Shown in pieces: positions 25,694 to 35,500 of a stretch of DNA of 41,172 nt. The stretch is from the NCBI GenBank assembly GCA_944387885.1, contig CALXGR010000018.1, positions 1-41,172 on the forward strand, read 5' to 3'. The notes under the pieces are model-generated. The model had not been told where the DNA came from. It did no database searches and worked only from the letters and a program-made list of their open reading frames with translations. This DNA comes from an uncultured Clostridia bacterium (GTDB lineage: Bacteria > Bacillota > Clostridia > Oscillospirales > Ruminococcaceae). Within the stretch, counting starts at the first letter, position 1. Every line of letters starts with the position of its first letter. The translations under genes and the position numbers were made by a program.

Positions 25694-26669
25694 ACTGATT
25701 TCCCGACTTTTCCTTTTCGGCCTTTTCAGCCGCTTTCTGAAGCCGGATCAAATATTTCTTTTTCTGCTCCTCCCACCGGGCAAGGCTCTGCTGGGTAGGC
25801 TTTTCCAGGCAGCGGCCCACACTCCAATGAAGGCCGTCCCGGCGCATCAGCTTGATCCTCACCAGCCACCGGTGATCCTGAGGGCAGGCTGTAAGGGTAT
25901 AATACCCGGTATTTCCCCGCTTCAGCCAAATTTCTGCCGGGGAAAGTTTTTCCTCACAGAGGGGGCAGTGGATGTTCTGGACCTCCTCCTGGGTGCGGAA
26001 GCCTTCCTTATCCAGAAAACCGGTGAAGTGCCGGAAATCCAGATACTCCGCTTCCGGGTCGGAACAAAGGGCCTCCCGAAGCTGGTTGGCCTCGGTGGGA
26101 TAGGCGGCCAGCCCCTGCTCCAGGTCCAGCCGGGTACAGACATCCACCGTATAGAGGGCATCTGCCAAAGCATCGTGGAAGGGCCGGTCCATAGGCAGAC
26201 CCAGCCGTTCCACTACGCTTTCCAGGGTCATTCCCTCCCCTTCCTGCCGGGGATACTCCCGGAGGAAAAGGCGTTGGATATCATACCATTCCCGGGGCCA
26301 GGTATCGTCCAGCCCCACCAGGTAAAGGTTCTGTTTCAGCACCGGCACATCGTCCAGGCCCCATTCCGCAAAGGCGGCATCCTCTCCTGCCCACTGGACA
26401 AACCGGCGCAGGCCCTCCTTGATGGGGACGCCTGCATCCAGGTCCTGCTGGGTCAGACCGGTGACCTTGGCAATATGATGCTGAAGTTTCCGGAAGATCC
26501 GGGGTTTCAGATTGATTCGGAAGGTATCCAGCACCTGGGCCTGTTCATTGATTTTTACAGCCCCGATCTGGATGATCTCTCCCCGCAGGGTCTGCTCCAC
26601 TCCGTGGTACTCGAAGGTCCTGGTCTGGTAACCGATATTCCATTCCAGGTCAAACACGATCAGATTCAT
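25692..26669 (-). CDS. DEDDh-type 3'-5' exonuclease with C-terminal zinc-finger-like region
   Basis: A 325-residue protein. The RNase T/DnaQ-like domain (about 1-185) has IVFDLEWN (first acidic pair), EIIQIGAVK, FAEWGLDDV and a final HDALADALYT, fitting the DEDDh set. A C-terminal region (about 230-290) has CPLCEEKL and a later CPQDH, a possible zinc knuckle. The tail is a Lys/Glu-rich helix. I choose ATG 26669, 9 bases after GGAAAGG; a TTG two codons upstream is too close to it. It starts 22 bases after glnS. The target is unknown; RNA trimming is plausible. Confidence 0.82.
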   Translation of the reverse strand: MNLIVFDLEWNIGYQTRTFEYHGVEQTLRGEIIQIGAVKINEQAQVLDTFRINLKPRIFRKLQHHIAKVTGLTQQDLDAGVPIKEGLRRFVQWAGEDAAFAEWGLDDVPVLKQNLYLVGLDDTWPREWYDIQRLFLREYPRQEGEGMTLESVVERLGLPMDRPFHDALADALYTVDVCTRLDLEQGLAAYPTEANQLREALCSDPEAEYLDFRHFTGFLDKEGFRTQEEVQNIHCPLCEEKLSPAEIWLKRGNTGYYTLTACPQDHRWLVRIKLMRRDGLHWSVGRCLEKPTQQSLARWEEQKKKYLIRLQKAAEKAEKEKSGNQ

Positions 26670-26691
26670 GGACAAACGCCTTTCCGTAGGA

Positions 26692-28356
26692 TTATTTTTC
26701 CAGAGTCTTGCTGAAGCTGTCCTTCAGGGTCACGATCCGGTTGAAGGTGCCGGGGTTCTTGGAGTCGGGGGTAAAGTATCCCATCCGGACAAACTGGAAC
26801 CGCTCTCCCGGCTTTGCATCGGCCAGAGCCTTCTCCAGCTTGCAGCCCTTGAGGGTGCGGATGCTTTCGAGGTTCAGGTACTCCTTGTAGTCCGCATCCT
26901 GGGCAATGGCGTTCATATCCTGCTGGGTGAACAGCACATCATACAGGTTCACGTCTGCATCCACGGCATCGGTGCTGCTGACCCAGTGGATGGTTCCCTT
27001 CACCTTCCGTCCGTCCACAGGATTTCCGTTGCCGGTCTCTAGGTCGGCGGTGCAGTGGATGGCGGCGATGGAGCCGTCGGGGTTGGTGTCCACGCTCTCG
27101 CACTTTACAATGTAAGCACCCATGAGCCGGACTTCCTTACCGGGGGTGAGCCGCTTGAACTTGGGCGGGGGGACCAGGGCAAAGTCACTTGCCTCGATCC
27201 AGCACTCACGGCTGAAGGTGACCTGCCGCACGCCGGCGGTCTCGTCCTGGGGATTGTTGGAAACCGGGAAGGTCTCGGTCTTGTCCTCGGGGTAGTTGTC
27301 AATGATCAGCTTGACAGGCTCCAGCACGGCGATCCGCCGGGGAGCAACAGGATCCAGCTCGTTCCGGATGCAGAACTCCAGCAGCCGATGGTCTACCAGG
27401 CTGTTGGCCTTGGCCACACCGGCCCGCTGTACAAAGTCAAAAATGCTGGAGGGAGTGTAGCCCCGGCGGCGCAGACCGCAGAGGGTGGGCATACGAGGAT
27501 CGTCCCAGCCGTCCACAATGCCCAGCTCCACCAGTTCCCGGAGATACCGCTTGCTCATAACGGTGTTGGTCACGTTCAGACGGGCAAACTCCCGCTGTTT
27601 GGGGAACTGCTTCCCGAACAGGTTGGAGATGACCCAGTCGTAGAGGGGCCGGTGGTTTTCGAACTCCAGGCTGCACATGGTGTGGGTGATCCCCTCAATG
27701 CCGGCCTGGATGGGATGGGCAAAGTCGTACATGGGGTAGATGCACCAGGCATCCCCCTGCCGGTGATGATGGGCATGCTTGATACGGTAGATGGCCGGGT
27801 CCCGCATATTCATGTTGGGGCTGGACATATCGATCTTGGCCCGGAGGGTCTTGGAGCCGTCCTCAAATTCTCCGGCTCTCATCCGGCGGAACAGGTCCAG
27901 GTTTTCCTCCACAGGGCGGTCCCGCCAGGGGCTGGGCTTGCCGGGAACACCTGCATCGGTGCCACGGTACTCCCGCATTTCCTCCCGGGACAGTTCGCAC
28001 ACATAGGCTTTGCCTTCCCGGATCAGCTTCTCTGCGCACTCATAGCACTGCTGGAAGTAATCGCTGCCGTAGAAGATACCGCCGTTGGGAATGGCACCCA
28101 GCCATTCCAGGTCCTGCTGAATGCTGTTTACATACTCCACATCTTCCCGCACCGGGTTGGTGTCGTCAAACCGGAGGTTGAACTTGCCGCCGTAAGCGTT
28201 GGCAATGCTCCAGTTGATCCAGATGGCCTTGGCGCTGCCGATATGCAGGTAGCCGTTGGGCTCGGGGGGGAACCGGGTATGGATCTCCTTCACCACACCC
28301 TCGGCCAGGTCCTGGTCGATGATCTCAGTCAAAAAGTTGCTGGGCTTTTCTGCCAT
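26692..28356 (-). CDS. glnS: glutaminyl-tRNA synthetase
   Basis: A class I aminoacyl-tRNA synthetase that charges tRNA-Gln directly. The start at ATG 28356, 7 bases after GAGAGG, gives 554 residues. Motifs are FPPEPNGYLHIGSAKAI (HIGH-type), FDDTNP, VMSKRYL (KMSKS-type) and the C-terminal beta-barrel anticodon domain. Many Firmicutes lack GlnS and use GatCAB transamidation, so its presence is informative about lineage. It has its own promoter and is followed closely by the exonuclease gene. Confidence 0.95.
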   Translation of the reverse strand: MAEKPSNFLTEIIDQDLAEGVVKEIHTRFPPEPNGYLHIGSAKAIWINWSIANAYGGKFNLRFDDTNPVREDVEYVNSIQQDLEWLGAIPNGGIFYGSDYFQQCYECAEKLIREGKAYVCELSREEMREYRGTDAGVPGKPSPWRDRPVEENLDLFRRMRAGEFEDGSKTLRAKIDMSSPNMNMRDPAIYRIKHAHHHRQGDAWCIYPMYDFAHPIQAGIEGITHTMCSLEFENHRPLYDWVISNLFGKQFPKQREFARLNVTNTVMSKRYLRELVELGIVDGWDDPRMPTLCGLRRRGYTPSSIFDFVQRAGVAKANSLVDHRLLEFCIRNELDPVAPRRIAVLEPVKLIIDNYPEDKTETFPVSNNPQDETAGVRQVTFSRECWIEASDFALVPPPKFKRLTPGKEVRLMGAYIVKCESVDTNPDGSIAAIHCTADLETGNGNPVDGRKVKGTIHWVSSTDAVDADVNLYDVLFTQQDMNAIAQDADYKEYLNLESIRTLKGCKLEKALADAKPGERFQFVRMGYFTPDSKNPGTFNRIVTLKDSFSKTLEK

Positions 28357-28420
28357 GATAAAACCTCTCTTCATAACTTTGAAATCCGCACAAATGCGGA
28401 CAGACTTCTCATAAAACTAT

Positions 28421-28449
28421 ATTTTACACGATTCATCACCATCTTTCAA
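28421..28449 (-). promoter_or_regulatory. promoter of glnS
   Basis: On the minus strand, TTGAAA (28444-28449) and TAAAAT (28421-28426) are 17 bp apart. The leader contains a small TCCGCA-CAAA-TGCGGA hairpin (28385-28400). Confidence 0.65.
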
Positions 28450-28473
28450 GAGGGACAGAGGGGCTGAGCCCCC

Positions 28474-28502
28474 TTTACACCAAAAACCCCCCGTGGTATA
28501 AT
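28474..28502 (+). promoter_or_regulatory. promoter of queT
   Basis: TTTACA (28474-28479) and a perfect TATAAT (28497-28502) are 17 bp apart, giving a transcript start near 28509, at the first helix of the structured leader. Confidence 0.7.
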
Positions 28503-28507
28503 GGCTT

Positions 28508-28640
28508 CATCTGCGGAAAATTCCGCAGTGGGTTGGGTCTCTTAGGATTTTAGGCCCCCGGGCGCCCTGTTCTGGCGTCCGGCCACCCGCAGCCGACCTG
28601 GCGGCGCTGCTGCGGATAAAATCTCTGCCGCCGGAGAATT
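28508..28640 (+). promoter_or_regulatory. structured queT leader, candidate preQ1 riboswitch (class III-like)
   Basis: A leader of about 135 nt begins with a perfect hairpin CTGCGGAA-AA-TTCCGCAG (28511-28528). A single-stranded stretch containing TCTCTTAGGATTTTAGG follows, then a second hairpin (28558-28582). GGCGGC (28600-28605) can pair with GCCGCC (28627-28632), directly next to the GGAGA ribosome binding site. preQ1 riboswitches are known upstream of queT, and class III has been described from Faecalibacterium and relatives. The identification rests on context and layout; I could not align it to a consensus. Confidence 0.5.
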
Positions 28641-28644
28641 GAAT

Positions 28645-29166
28645 ATGAAAACCGAAACCTTGTCCGTTTCCACTATGGCCCGCTGTGCCATGGTGGCCGC
28701 CCTCTACACGGTGCTCTGCATGGTGCTGGCCCCCATCAGCTTTGGGGCGGTCCAGATCCGTCTGGCCGAGGCCCTCTGCCTTCTGCCGGTGTTTGGCGGG
28801 GAGTACATTCTGGCTGTCACCCTGGGGTGCTTTTTGAGCAACCTGCTGGTCACCGGCTTCCCCGACATCCTCTTCGGCACCCTGGCCACCCTGCTGGCCT
28901 GCCTGTGCACCTACGCTCTGCGGAATGTACGGTGGAAAAAACTGGCCATTCCCGCCTCCATTCCCCCGGTGGTGTTCAACGCCCTCATTGTGGGGCCTGA
29001 GATCGCCTACTACTTTTCCGATGCCCCCTTTACCCTGGCCGCCTGTGTCATCAACGGAATCACCGTGGGCCTGGGAGAGATCGTCAGCTGCATGATCCTG
29101 GGCGTGGCCCTGGTCCGGTTGATTGAAAGCAACCCGGCACTCCGGAGAGCTTTCTTCCATAAATAA
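28645..29166 (+). CDS. queT: QueT-family queuosine precursor transporter
   Basis: A 173-residue integral membrane protein of the QueT family, thought to be the substrate-specific (S) component of an ECF importer for queuosine precursors. It has about five hydrophobic helices. Family-typical segments are MARCAMVAALYTVLCMVLAP, ISFGAVQIRLAEALCLLPVF and FNALIVGPEIAYYF. I start it at ATG 28645, 7 bases after GGAGA; an upstream TTG is too close to that RBS. No ECF ATPase or T component is nearby, so it would use shared modules. Confidence 0.9.
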   Translation: MKTETLSVSTMARCAMVAALYTVLCMVLAPISFGAVQIRLAEALCLLPVFGGEYILAVTLGCFLSNLLVTGFPDILFGTLATLLACLCTYALRNVRWKKLAIPASIPPVVFNALIVGPEIAYYFSDAPFTLAACVINGITVGLGEIVSCMILGVALVRLIESNPALRRAFFHK

Positions 29167-29175
29167 ATCTTGAAT

Positions 29176-29220
29176 GCCGCCTTTCCGGGAAATCCTAAGC
29201 CCGGAAGGGCGGCTTTTTTC
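29176..29220 (+). terminator. terminator of queT
   Basis: A 14-bp stem (GCCGCCTTTCCGGG with its complement, one G-T pair) with a 10-base loop is followed by TTTTTT. Confidence 0.9.
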
Positions 29221-29316
29221 GTTATCTGCACAGGCAGAAAACTCTCCCCACCCGGGATTTCAGCTCTGCCGGGCCGGGTTATTTGTAAGAATTCTGTTAA
29301 ATCTGGGTGGGATAAT

Positions 29317-29346
29317 TTGACAGCCTTTCATTTTAGGGTGTATTAT
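29317..29346 (+). promoter_or_regulatory. promoter of secA
   Basis: A perfect TTGACA (29317-29322) and TATTAT (29341-29346) are 18 bp apart. An overlapping TATAAT (29344-29349) gives 21 bp and is less likely. Confidence 0.6.
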
Positions 29347-29392
29347 AATACGGTTATTCTTATATATCAAAAAGAGGCAGGAGGGCCTATCT

Positions 29393-32212
29393 ATGGCTTT
29401 TATTGATAAACTGTTCGGTACCTTCTCCGACAAGGAACTGAAAAAGATTCGTCCCTTGGCGGACAAGGTGCTGGCCCTGGAATCCAAAATGGCGGAGATG
29501 ACTGACGCACAGCTTCAGGAAATGACTCCCGCTTTCCGGGAGCGGCTGGCCGCCGGGGAAACCCTGGACGACCTGCTCCCCGAGGCTTTTGCAGTCTGCC
29601 GGGAGGCCAGTTCCCGGGTACTGGGAATGAAGCATTACCCTGTTCAGATCATCGGCGGCATCGCCCTGCACCGGGGCCGTATCGCTGAAATGTGCACCGG
29701 TGAAGGCAAAACCCTGGTGGCTACCCTTCCCGTTTACCTGAACGCTCTGGCCGGCGAAGGGGTCCATGTGGTCACCGTCAACGATTACCTGGCCCGCCGT
29801 GACAGCGAGTGGATGGGCAAGCTTTACCGGTTCCTGGGCCTCACCGTAGGCCTGGTGGTCCACGGAGTGGATTCCAAGGCCCGGAAGGAAGCCTACGAGG
29901 CTGACGTGACCTACGGCACCAACAACGAGTTCGGCTTTGACTACCTGCGGGACAACATGGTGGTTTACAAGGAGAAGATGGTACAGCGGTCCCACTCCTA
30001 CGCCATCGTGGACGAGGTGGACTCCATCCTCATCGATGAGGCCCGTACTCCCCTTATCATCAGCGGCAAGGGCGACGACAGCAGCAACCTGTACCAGCAG
30101 GCAGATGCTTTTGCCCGGACCCTGAAAAAGAGTGTGGTGGTAGAGCTGGACACCAAGACCCAGAGCGACGAGCAGGCCGACGGGGACTACGTGGTGGACG
30201 AGAAGCACAAGACCTGCACCCTCACCGAAAGCGGCATCAAGAAGGCCGAAGCCTGGTTCAAGGTAGAGAACCTGGCCGCCGCAGAGAATATGACCCTGGC
30301 CCATCACATCAACCAGGCCATCAAGGCCCGTGGTGTCATGCAGCGGGACATTGACTATGTGGTCAAGAACGGCGAAGTCATTATTGTAGACGAGTTCACC
30401 GGACGGCTTATGATCGGCCGCCGGTACAACGAAGGTCTCCACCAGGCCATCGAGGCCAAGGAAGGGGTCCAGGTGGCAGCCGAGAGCAAGACCCTGGCCA
30501 CCATCACCTTCCAGAACTACTTCCGTATGTACAAGAAGCTGGCCGGTATGACCGGTACTGCCAGCACCGAGGCCGATGAGTTCTCCCAGATCTACGGGCT
30601 GAACATTGTCACCATCCCCACCAACCTGCCCATTGCCCGGAAGGATATGCCCGACGTGGTATACAAGACCGTCAACGGCAAGTACAACGCAGTCTGCGAC
30701 CAGGTGGCCCAGTGCCACGAAAAGGGTCAGCCCGTGCTGGTAGGTACCGTGAGCATTGAGAAGAGTGAGATTCTCAGCAAGATGCTCAAGCGCCGGGGAA
30801 TCCCCCACAACGTACTGAACGCCAAGCACCACGAGCAGGAAGCCGCCATTGTTGCCCAGGCCGGCAAGAAGGGCGCCGTGACCATCGCCACCAACATGGC
30901 AGGCCGTGGTACCGATATTGTGCTGGGCGGTAACGCCGAATACATGGCCAAGGATGCCCTCCATCAGGAGAAGTTTGCCGAGAAGCTGCTGCTTCAGGCA
31001 CTGCTGGCCGAGAATCCCGATGCTCAGCCCTCCGATCTGGACCCCGAGATGGTGGAACAGCTCTACGCCGAGTGCGACGGCCACGCCGAGACCCAGGACC
31101 AGAACATTCTCAAGACCCGGAAGCGGTTTGAGGAACTGCTGGCCCAGTTCAAGCCCGAGACCAAGGCGGAAGCCCAGGAAGTGCGGGATGCAGGCGGTCT
31201 GTTCATCATCGGCACCGAGCGGCACGAGTCCCGCCGTATTGACAACCAGCTCCGTGGCCGTGCCGGCCGTCAGGGTGACCCCGGCGCCAGCCGGTTCTTC
31301 CTCTGCCTGGAGGACGACCTTATGCGTCTGTTCGGCGGGGAGAAGGTTCAGAATCTCATGAACACCCTGGGCCTGGAAGAGGATATGCCCATTGAGAACA
31401 AGATGATCTCGGGCAGCATTGAATCCGCCCAGAAACGGCTGGAGAACCGGAACTTTGCCATCCGTAAGAGCGTGCTGGAGTATGACGATGTGATGAACCA
31501 GCAGCGTGAGATCATCTACGGCCAGCGCCGGAAGGTTCTGGACGGAGAGGATATCAGCTCTACCCTCCACACCATGATGGAGGAAAGCATTGCCGCCAAC
31601 TGCCAGATGTTCCTGGGCGGAGACGACCCTGCTCAGTGGGATTTCTCTGCACTCAAGCGGCATTACATGGGTTGGCTCTGCCTGCCCACCGACTTTGTCT
31701 ACCAGCCCGAGGAGCTGAAGGACCTGAAGCGAGAGGATGTGGCCCACATTCTTACCGAGCGGGGTGAAAAGATCCTTGCCGCCAAGGAAGCCAAGTACGG
31801 CAGCCCTGTCATGCGGGAGCTGGAGCGGATCTGCCTGCTCCAGACCGTTGACCGGAAGTGGATGCAGCACATCGACGACATGGACCAGCTGAAACAGGGC
31901 ATTTCCCTGCGGGGCTATGGTCAGAAGGACCCGGTAGTAGAGTACCGTATCGAGGGCTTCGATATGTTCGACGCCATGATCGACAGCATTCGTGAGGATG
32001 CAGCCCGGATGCTCCTGACCATTGAGGTGAAGGCATCCGCTCCCCAGCGCCAGCAGGTAGCCCAGCCCACCGGAGAGGGCGCTGTCCCCCGCCCCGGTGC
32101 CAAGGGCGGCACCCCTGTGAAGGTGGTAAAAATCGGCCGGAATGACCCCTGCCCCTGCGGCAGCGGTCTCAAGTGGAAAAAGTGCACCTGCGCCCAGTAC
32201 CATCCCCAGTAA
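29393..32212 (+). CDS. secA: preprotein translocase ATPase SecA
   Basis: The motor ATPase that drives proteins through SecYEG. The 939-residue protein has the DEAD-motor fold: Walker A MCTGEGKT near residue 100, Walker [19 protein letters not shown] near 205, a preprotein cross-linking region, NBD2 with [14 protein letters not shown] near 500 and [25 protein letters not shown] near 610, then the scaffold and wing. It ends in a SEC-C zinc tail, [18 protein letters not shown], whose last ligands read CTC rather than the common CH or CC. The start follows AGGAGGG. It is monocistronic. Confidence 0.97.
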   Translation: MAFIDKLFGTFSDKELKKIRPLADKVLALESKMAEMTDAQLQEMTPAFRERLAAGETLDDLLPEAFAVCREASSRVLGMKHYPVQIIGGIALHRGRIAEMCTGEGKTLVATLPVYLNALAGEGVHVVTVNDYLARRDSEWMGKLYRFLGLTVGLVVHGVDSKARKEAYEADVTYGTNNEFGFDYLRDNMVVYKEKMVQRSHSYAIVDEVDSILIDEARTPLIISGKGDDSSNLYQQADAFARTLKKSVVVELDTKTQSDEQADGDYVVDEKHKTCTLTESGIKKAEAWFKVENLAAAENMTLAHHINQAIKARGVMQRDIDYVVKNGEVIIVDEFTGRLMIGRRYNEGLHQAIEAKEGVQVAAESKTLATITFQNYFRMYKKLAGMTGTASTEADEFSQIYGLNIVTIPTNLPIARKDMPDVVYKTVNGKYNAVCDQVAQCHEKGQPVLVGTVSIEKSEILSKMLKRRGIPHNVLNAKHHEQEAAIVAQAGKKGAVTIATNMAGRGTDIVLGGNAEYMAKDALHQEKFAEKLLLQALLAENPDAQPSDLDPEMVEQLYAECDGHAETQDQNILKTRKRFEELLAQFKPETKAEAQEVRDAGGLFIIGTERHESRRIDNQLRGRAGRQGDPGASRFFLCLEDDLMRLFGGEKVQNLMNTLGLEEDMPIENKMISGSIESAQKRLENRNFAIRKSVLEYDDVMNQQREIIYGQRRKVLDGEDISSTLHTMMEESIAANCQMFLGGDDPAQWDFSALKRHYMGWLCLPTDFVYQPEELKDLKREDVAHILTERGEKILAAKEAKYGSPVMRELERICLLQTVDRKWMQHIDDMDQLKQGISLRGYGQKDPVVEYRIEGFDMFDAMIDSIREDAARMLLTIEVKASAPQRQQVAQPTGEGAVPRPGAKGGTPVKVVKIGRNDPCPCGSGLKWKKCTCAQYHPQ

Positions 32213-32225
32213 CCTTTAAAATCAA

Positions 32226-32264
32226 AAGAGCCTGTACCCGAATGGGTACAGGCTCTTCTTTTTT
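32226..32264. terminator. bidirectional terminator after secA
   Basis: A 14-bp perfect stem, AGAGCCTGTACCC-type, has a GAAT loop, followed by CTTTTTT on the plus side and TTTT on the minus side. It ends secA and the convergent desulfurase operon. Confidence 0.9.
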
Positions 32265-32267
32265 ATC

Positions 32268-32540
32268 TCACTTTTTCCAGGTGGGAACCAGCAGCCAGAA
32301 GGCCACCGCTACGGTGATGACCAGGGTGAGCAGCTGCAAAGCCCAGGCCCAGCCCTGGGTCTGGGGCAGAAGAGGCCAGATGGTCTCAGTCAGCCCCAGC
32401 TGAACCAGGATGCATCCGCCACAGGCCATGATCGCCATGGCCTTGGCCCGTTTTCCCTGAGGGTTCCGGTCTTCCCCGTTTCTCAAGAGAAGCCCGACCA
32501 CCAAGAGAACACCCCCTAAAAGCAGGACAGCATATTCCAT
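32268..32540 (-). CDS. 90-residue membrane protein, unknown
   Basis: The start at ATG 32540 follows AAGGAGAG and gives 90 residues. The hydrophobic segments are at about 3-18 (YAVLLLGGVLLVVGLL), 30-50 (AMAIMACGGCILVQLGL) and 63-85 (ALQLLTLVITVAVAFWLLV), with a charged loop NGEDRNPQGKR between the first two. I do not recognise it. It starts 14 bases after the stop of the SpoIID fusion gene, so it is the last gene of that operon and may be a membrane partner of it. Confidence 0.65.
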   Translation of the reverse strand: MEYAVLLLGGVLLVVGLLLRNGEDRNPQGKRAKAMAIMACGGCILVQLGLTETIWPLLPQTQGWAWALQLLTLVITVAVAFWLLVPTWKK

Positions 32541-32554
32541 ACTTTCTCTCCTTA

Positions 32555-35500
32555 TCAGTAGGTAATGAGGGTGACTCCGGTGTAGTAGTGGGTGAGGATC
32601 TGCTGGTAGGTCCAGCCGTTGCTGGCATAGCCGATGGCACCCCACTGGCTCAGGCCGCAGCCGTGGCCGTAACCGTACACATCGAAGATAAAGGTGTCGG
32701 TGGCGGCATCATACTGAACGGTAAAGCAGCTGGACCGCAGGCTCCGGCCGTCGATGGACCGTCCGGCGGTGAGGGTCTCCCGGAACCAGCGTCCGGAGCA
32801 GGTGGTGCTGTTGGAGCCCTGACCGATCTGGATGCCGTCCTGGCCGATCCAGCCGTATGCGTTGGTTTTCAGGATGGTAAACCACTGGCTGGGGTCCAGG
32901 CTGGACAGGTCAATGCCCAGCTTTTCCAGGATCCGGTCCTGGAGCACCTGGCGGGAATACCGGGCGGTACCGCTGGAATTGCCGTTGGTGTTCCAGTTGG
33001 AAGCATAGGTCTTGTCATAGGGGCTGTCCACCGCCTGGAGCCAGGCCCGTTCCCCGCCCCAGATGTCCGCACTGGAGGCGGTACCGGTGGAAGCGGAGGC
33101 AAAGTAGGGGGTAAAGCATACCTGACCGTTGTAGGTGATCAGGACATGGGCTACCTCCCGGGCCAGATCCCGGAGATGGTCGGTGGGGGTCATACCCGCC
33201 ACGCTGGGGGCGCCGCCCTGGCTGAGGATCCAGCAATGGGTAGCCACCATCTGGGCCTTGTAGGCCTCGTCGGGGGCGTTGGGGCCCAGTTCGTTCCGGG
33301 CCACCATGGCCAGACACTCCACCAGGTCCATGGTGGTAACGCTGCCGTTCATGGTAACGGTAATGGTATCATTGACCGGTGCAGGGGTGGGTGCCGGAGT
33401 GGGGTTGGTGGTATCGCCGCCCTGGCTGCTGTCTCCCCCATCGGAGGGAGTGGTGGGAGCGGGAGTGGAACCGCCGGAGGAACCTCCGTTGATAATGTCA
33501 TCCACACTCACGCCGCTGTCGGGCAGGTTACCCTCGGCGCCCTGGTTGATGTTGCTTTCCGATTCGTTGGCGCTGCCCTTCACATCATCCATCTGGGCCA
33601 GCAAATCTTTGATCAGCTGGTCGGTGCTGTTGAGCAGGTCCTGGGTGGTCTGCTCCATCTCGTCAATGGACTGACTCAGCTCATCCTCCTGATAGCCGGT
33701 GCTGGTGTTGTCCCGGCCCGGTTCCTCAGTGGTCTTGTCCTGGGACATTTCCAGGTACCAGGCGCTCCAGGTATCATAACCGGCCTGCCAGACCTCCAGG
33801 GCCTGGTCCGGTGTTTCGTAATACTTGGCGGGCCAGAGTGCGCCCTCGTTGGTCTCGATGGCGGAGGGGACCAGGCTCTGGTCCTCCCCTTCTCCCACCA
33901 GCCGGGCCACCACCGCCAGGGTATCCTCCCCGGCAGGAGCCAGCAGGGTCAGGAAGCTGTCCGTCTCTCCCACTTCCAGGGGCACATTGTAAAGGCTGCG
34001 AATTTTGACTTCCAGCACAAACTCCAGGTAATCCAGGTAGTTGACCAGGTCAGTATAAGTATCCAGAGGGAAAGCGGTCTGGCCCTCCTCCTGTTCGTCC
34101 CACCGGAACACACCCATAATCTTGTACCGGTAGATTTCATCCCCGGTGTAGAAGGTGAATCCGGTATTGTCCAGGAAGGCATCCTCCTGTTCCAGCCCGG
34201 CCAGGGACTGGGCCAGGGAATCCTGCCGCAGTACCGTGTTATAGCCTTTCCAGTCCAGGGTATCGGTGGGGGCATACTCCTCCGCCTGGGCGCTCAGCTC
34301 CACCGAGCCTTCCTCGCCCTGGGTGATGAGAACACCGTCCTGTCCCGGCCAGGCCAGGTATCCGGAGACTCCCTCCTGCCGGCTCATGGCCTGGTCCAGG
34401 TAGCTCTGGGCCTGCTGGTCAAAGTCCACGGTTCCGTAGCCACGGGCCTCGGGAGGTTCCACCTGGCGCTGTTTCAAAAATCCGGTGACAAAGGCAGCGG
34501 CGCAGCCCACCAGGACCAGAACACAGACAAAGAGGGTAACGCCCCCTCTGCCCCCCCGGCTCTCCCGGCGGCGTTTTTTCAGCTGTTCCAATTCTTCGCT
34601 CTGGCCTTCGAAGGGGGATTCATCCTCCTGGCCATACATGACCCTGGCAGCTTCCTCCAGGTGCCGTCCTGCCTGGGCTCGCCGCTCAGCTTCTTCCAGG
34701 TCTTTCTGTTCCAAAGCCAACCGGACGGTTTCGGTGATCTCGTCCAGACTGTTGGGGGGAAGTTCTTCTTCCTCCGGTTCCTCCATCTCAGGTTTCTCCC
34801 GGACAGTGGGCTGCTGAGGAACTTCCTCCTTCCGGGTCACGGGAGGAATGGTCTCCGTTTCCCTGGGGGCTGCCGGGGCAGGTGTCCCGGCTTTTTTATC
34901 TCCGTACAGGAACTGCTCCGGGTCCCAGCTGAGCAGGAACTCCAGGGTATCCTCCCCGGGAGCTTCCGGGGCCGGGTTCATTACCCGGACAGGGGGCTTG
35001 GGCTGCTCCCCCGGTTTTTCAATGGGCGGAATGGTGGTATCCAGGGCGGGCTGGCCCAGTTCCGGGCCTACCCCGCCGGGGCTCATCATAACCGTTCCCA
35101 GGAGAGGCCGCTTGGAGAGGGACATCCGCCGGAGCACGTCCAGCAGATAATTGGCCACCGACCCCTGGTTGAGACCGGCGGGAATGGGGCAGGCCCAGCA
35201 TGCCCGCACGGTGGAAATGAGAACAAAGGGGCTGTATCCCACCTCGTGGGGAGTATAGGCGATGGCGTAATCGGCTCCGGTGAGCTGGCGGGTCACGTCT
35301 GCCAGGCTGGCAGTTTCCTGGAGAGGGTCTCCCGGATACTTGTACCGCAGTCCCTGAGCCGGGACCATCTTGGAAGCCACTTCCGGGTTGTCATAGCTTT
35401 CTTTGCCAAAGTCAAATGCTTCCTGGGCCCGGGGCATATCCTTCCAGGCCTGGGCCAGCATCCTGCCGGTGACAACATCTGCCGCAGCCACCCGGTGGCC

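Noticed and set aside
28508..28640. Class I or II preQ1 riboswitch in the queT leader
   Set aside because: The leader is longer and more GC-rich than class I, and it lacks the short A-rich tail pseudoknot. I also do not see the class II arrangement. Class III-like is kept as a candidate only.
28507..29160. Minus-strand frame antisense to queT
   Set aside because: The Gly/Gln/Asp/His-rich translation has no domain. QueT on the plus strand has promoter, leader, RBS and terminator.
29387..32203. Very long open frame antisense to secA (938 codons)
   Set aside because: It mirrors secA codon by codon, lacks an RBS, and its translation is low-complexity Gly/His/Val/Leu-rich text with no domain. 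High GC at third positions removes stops from the opposite frame.
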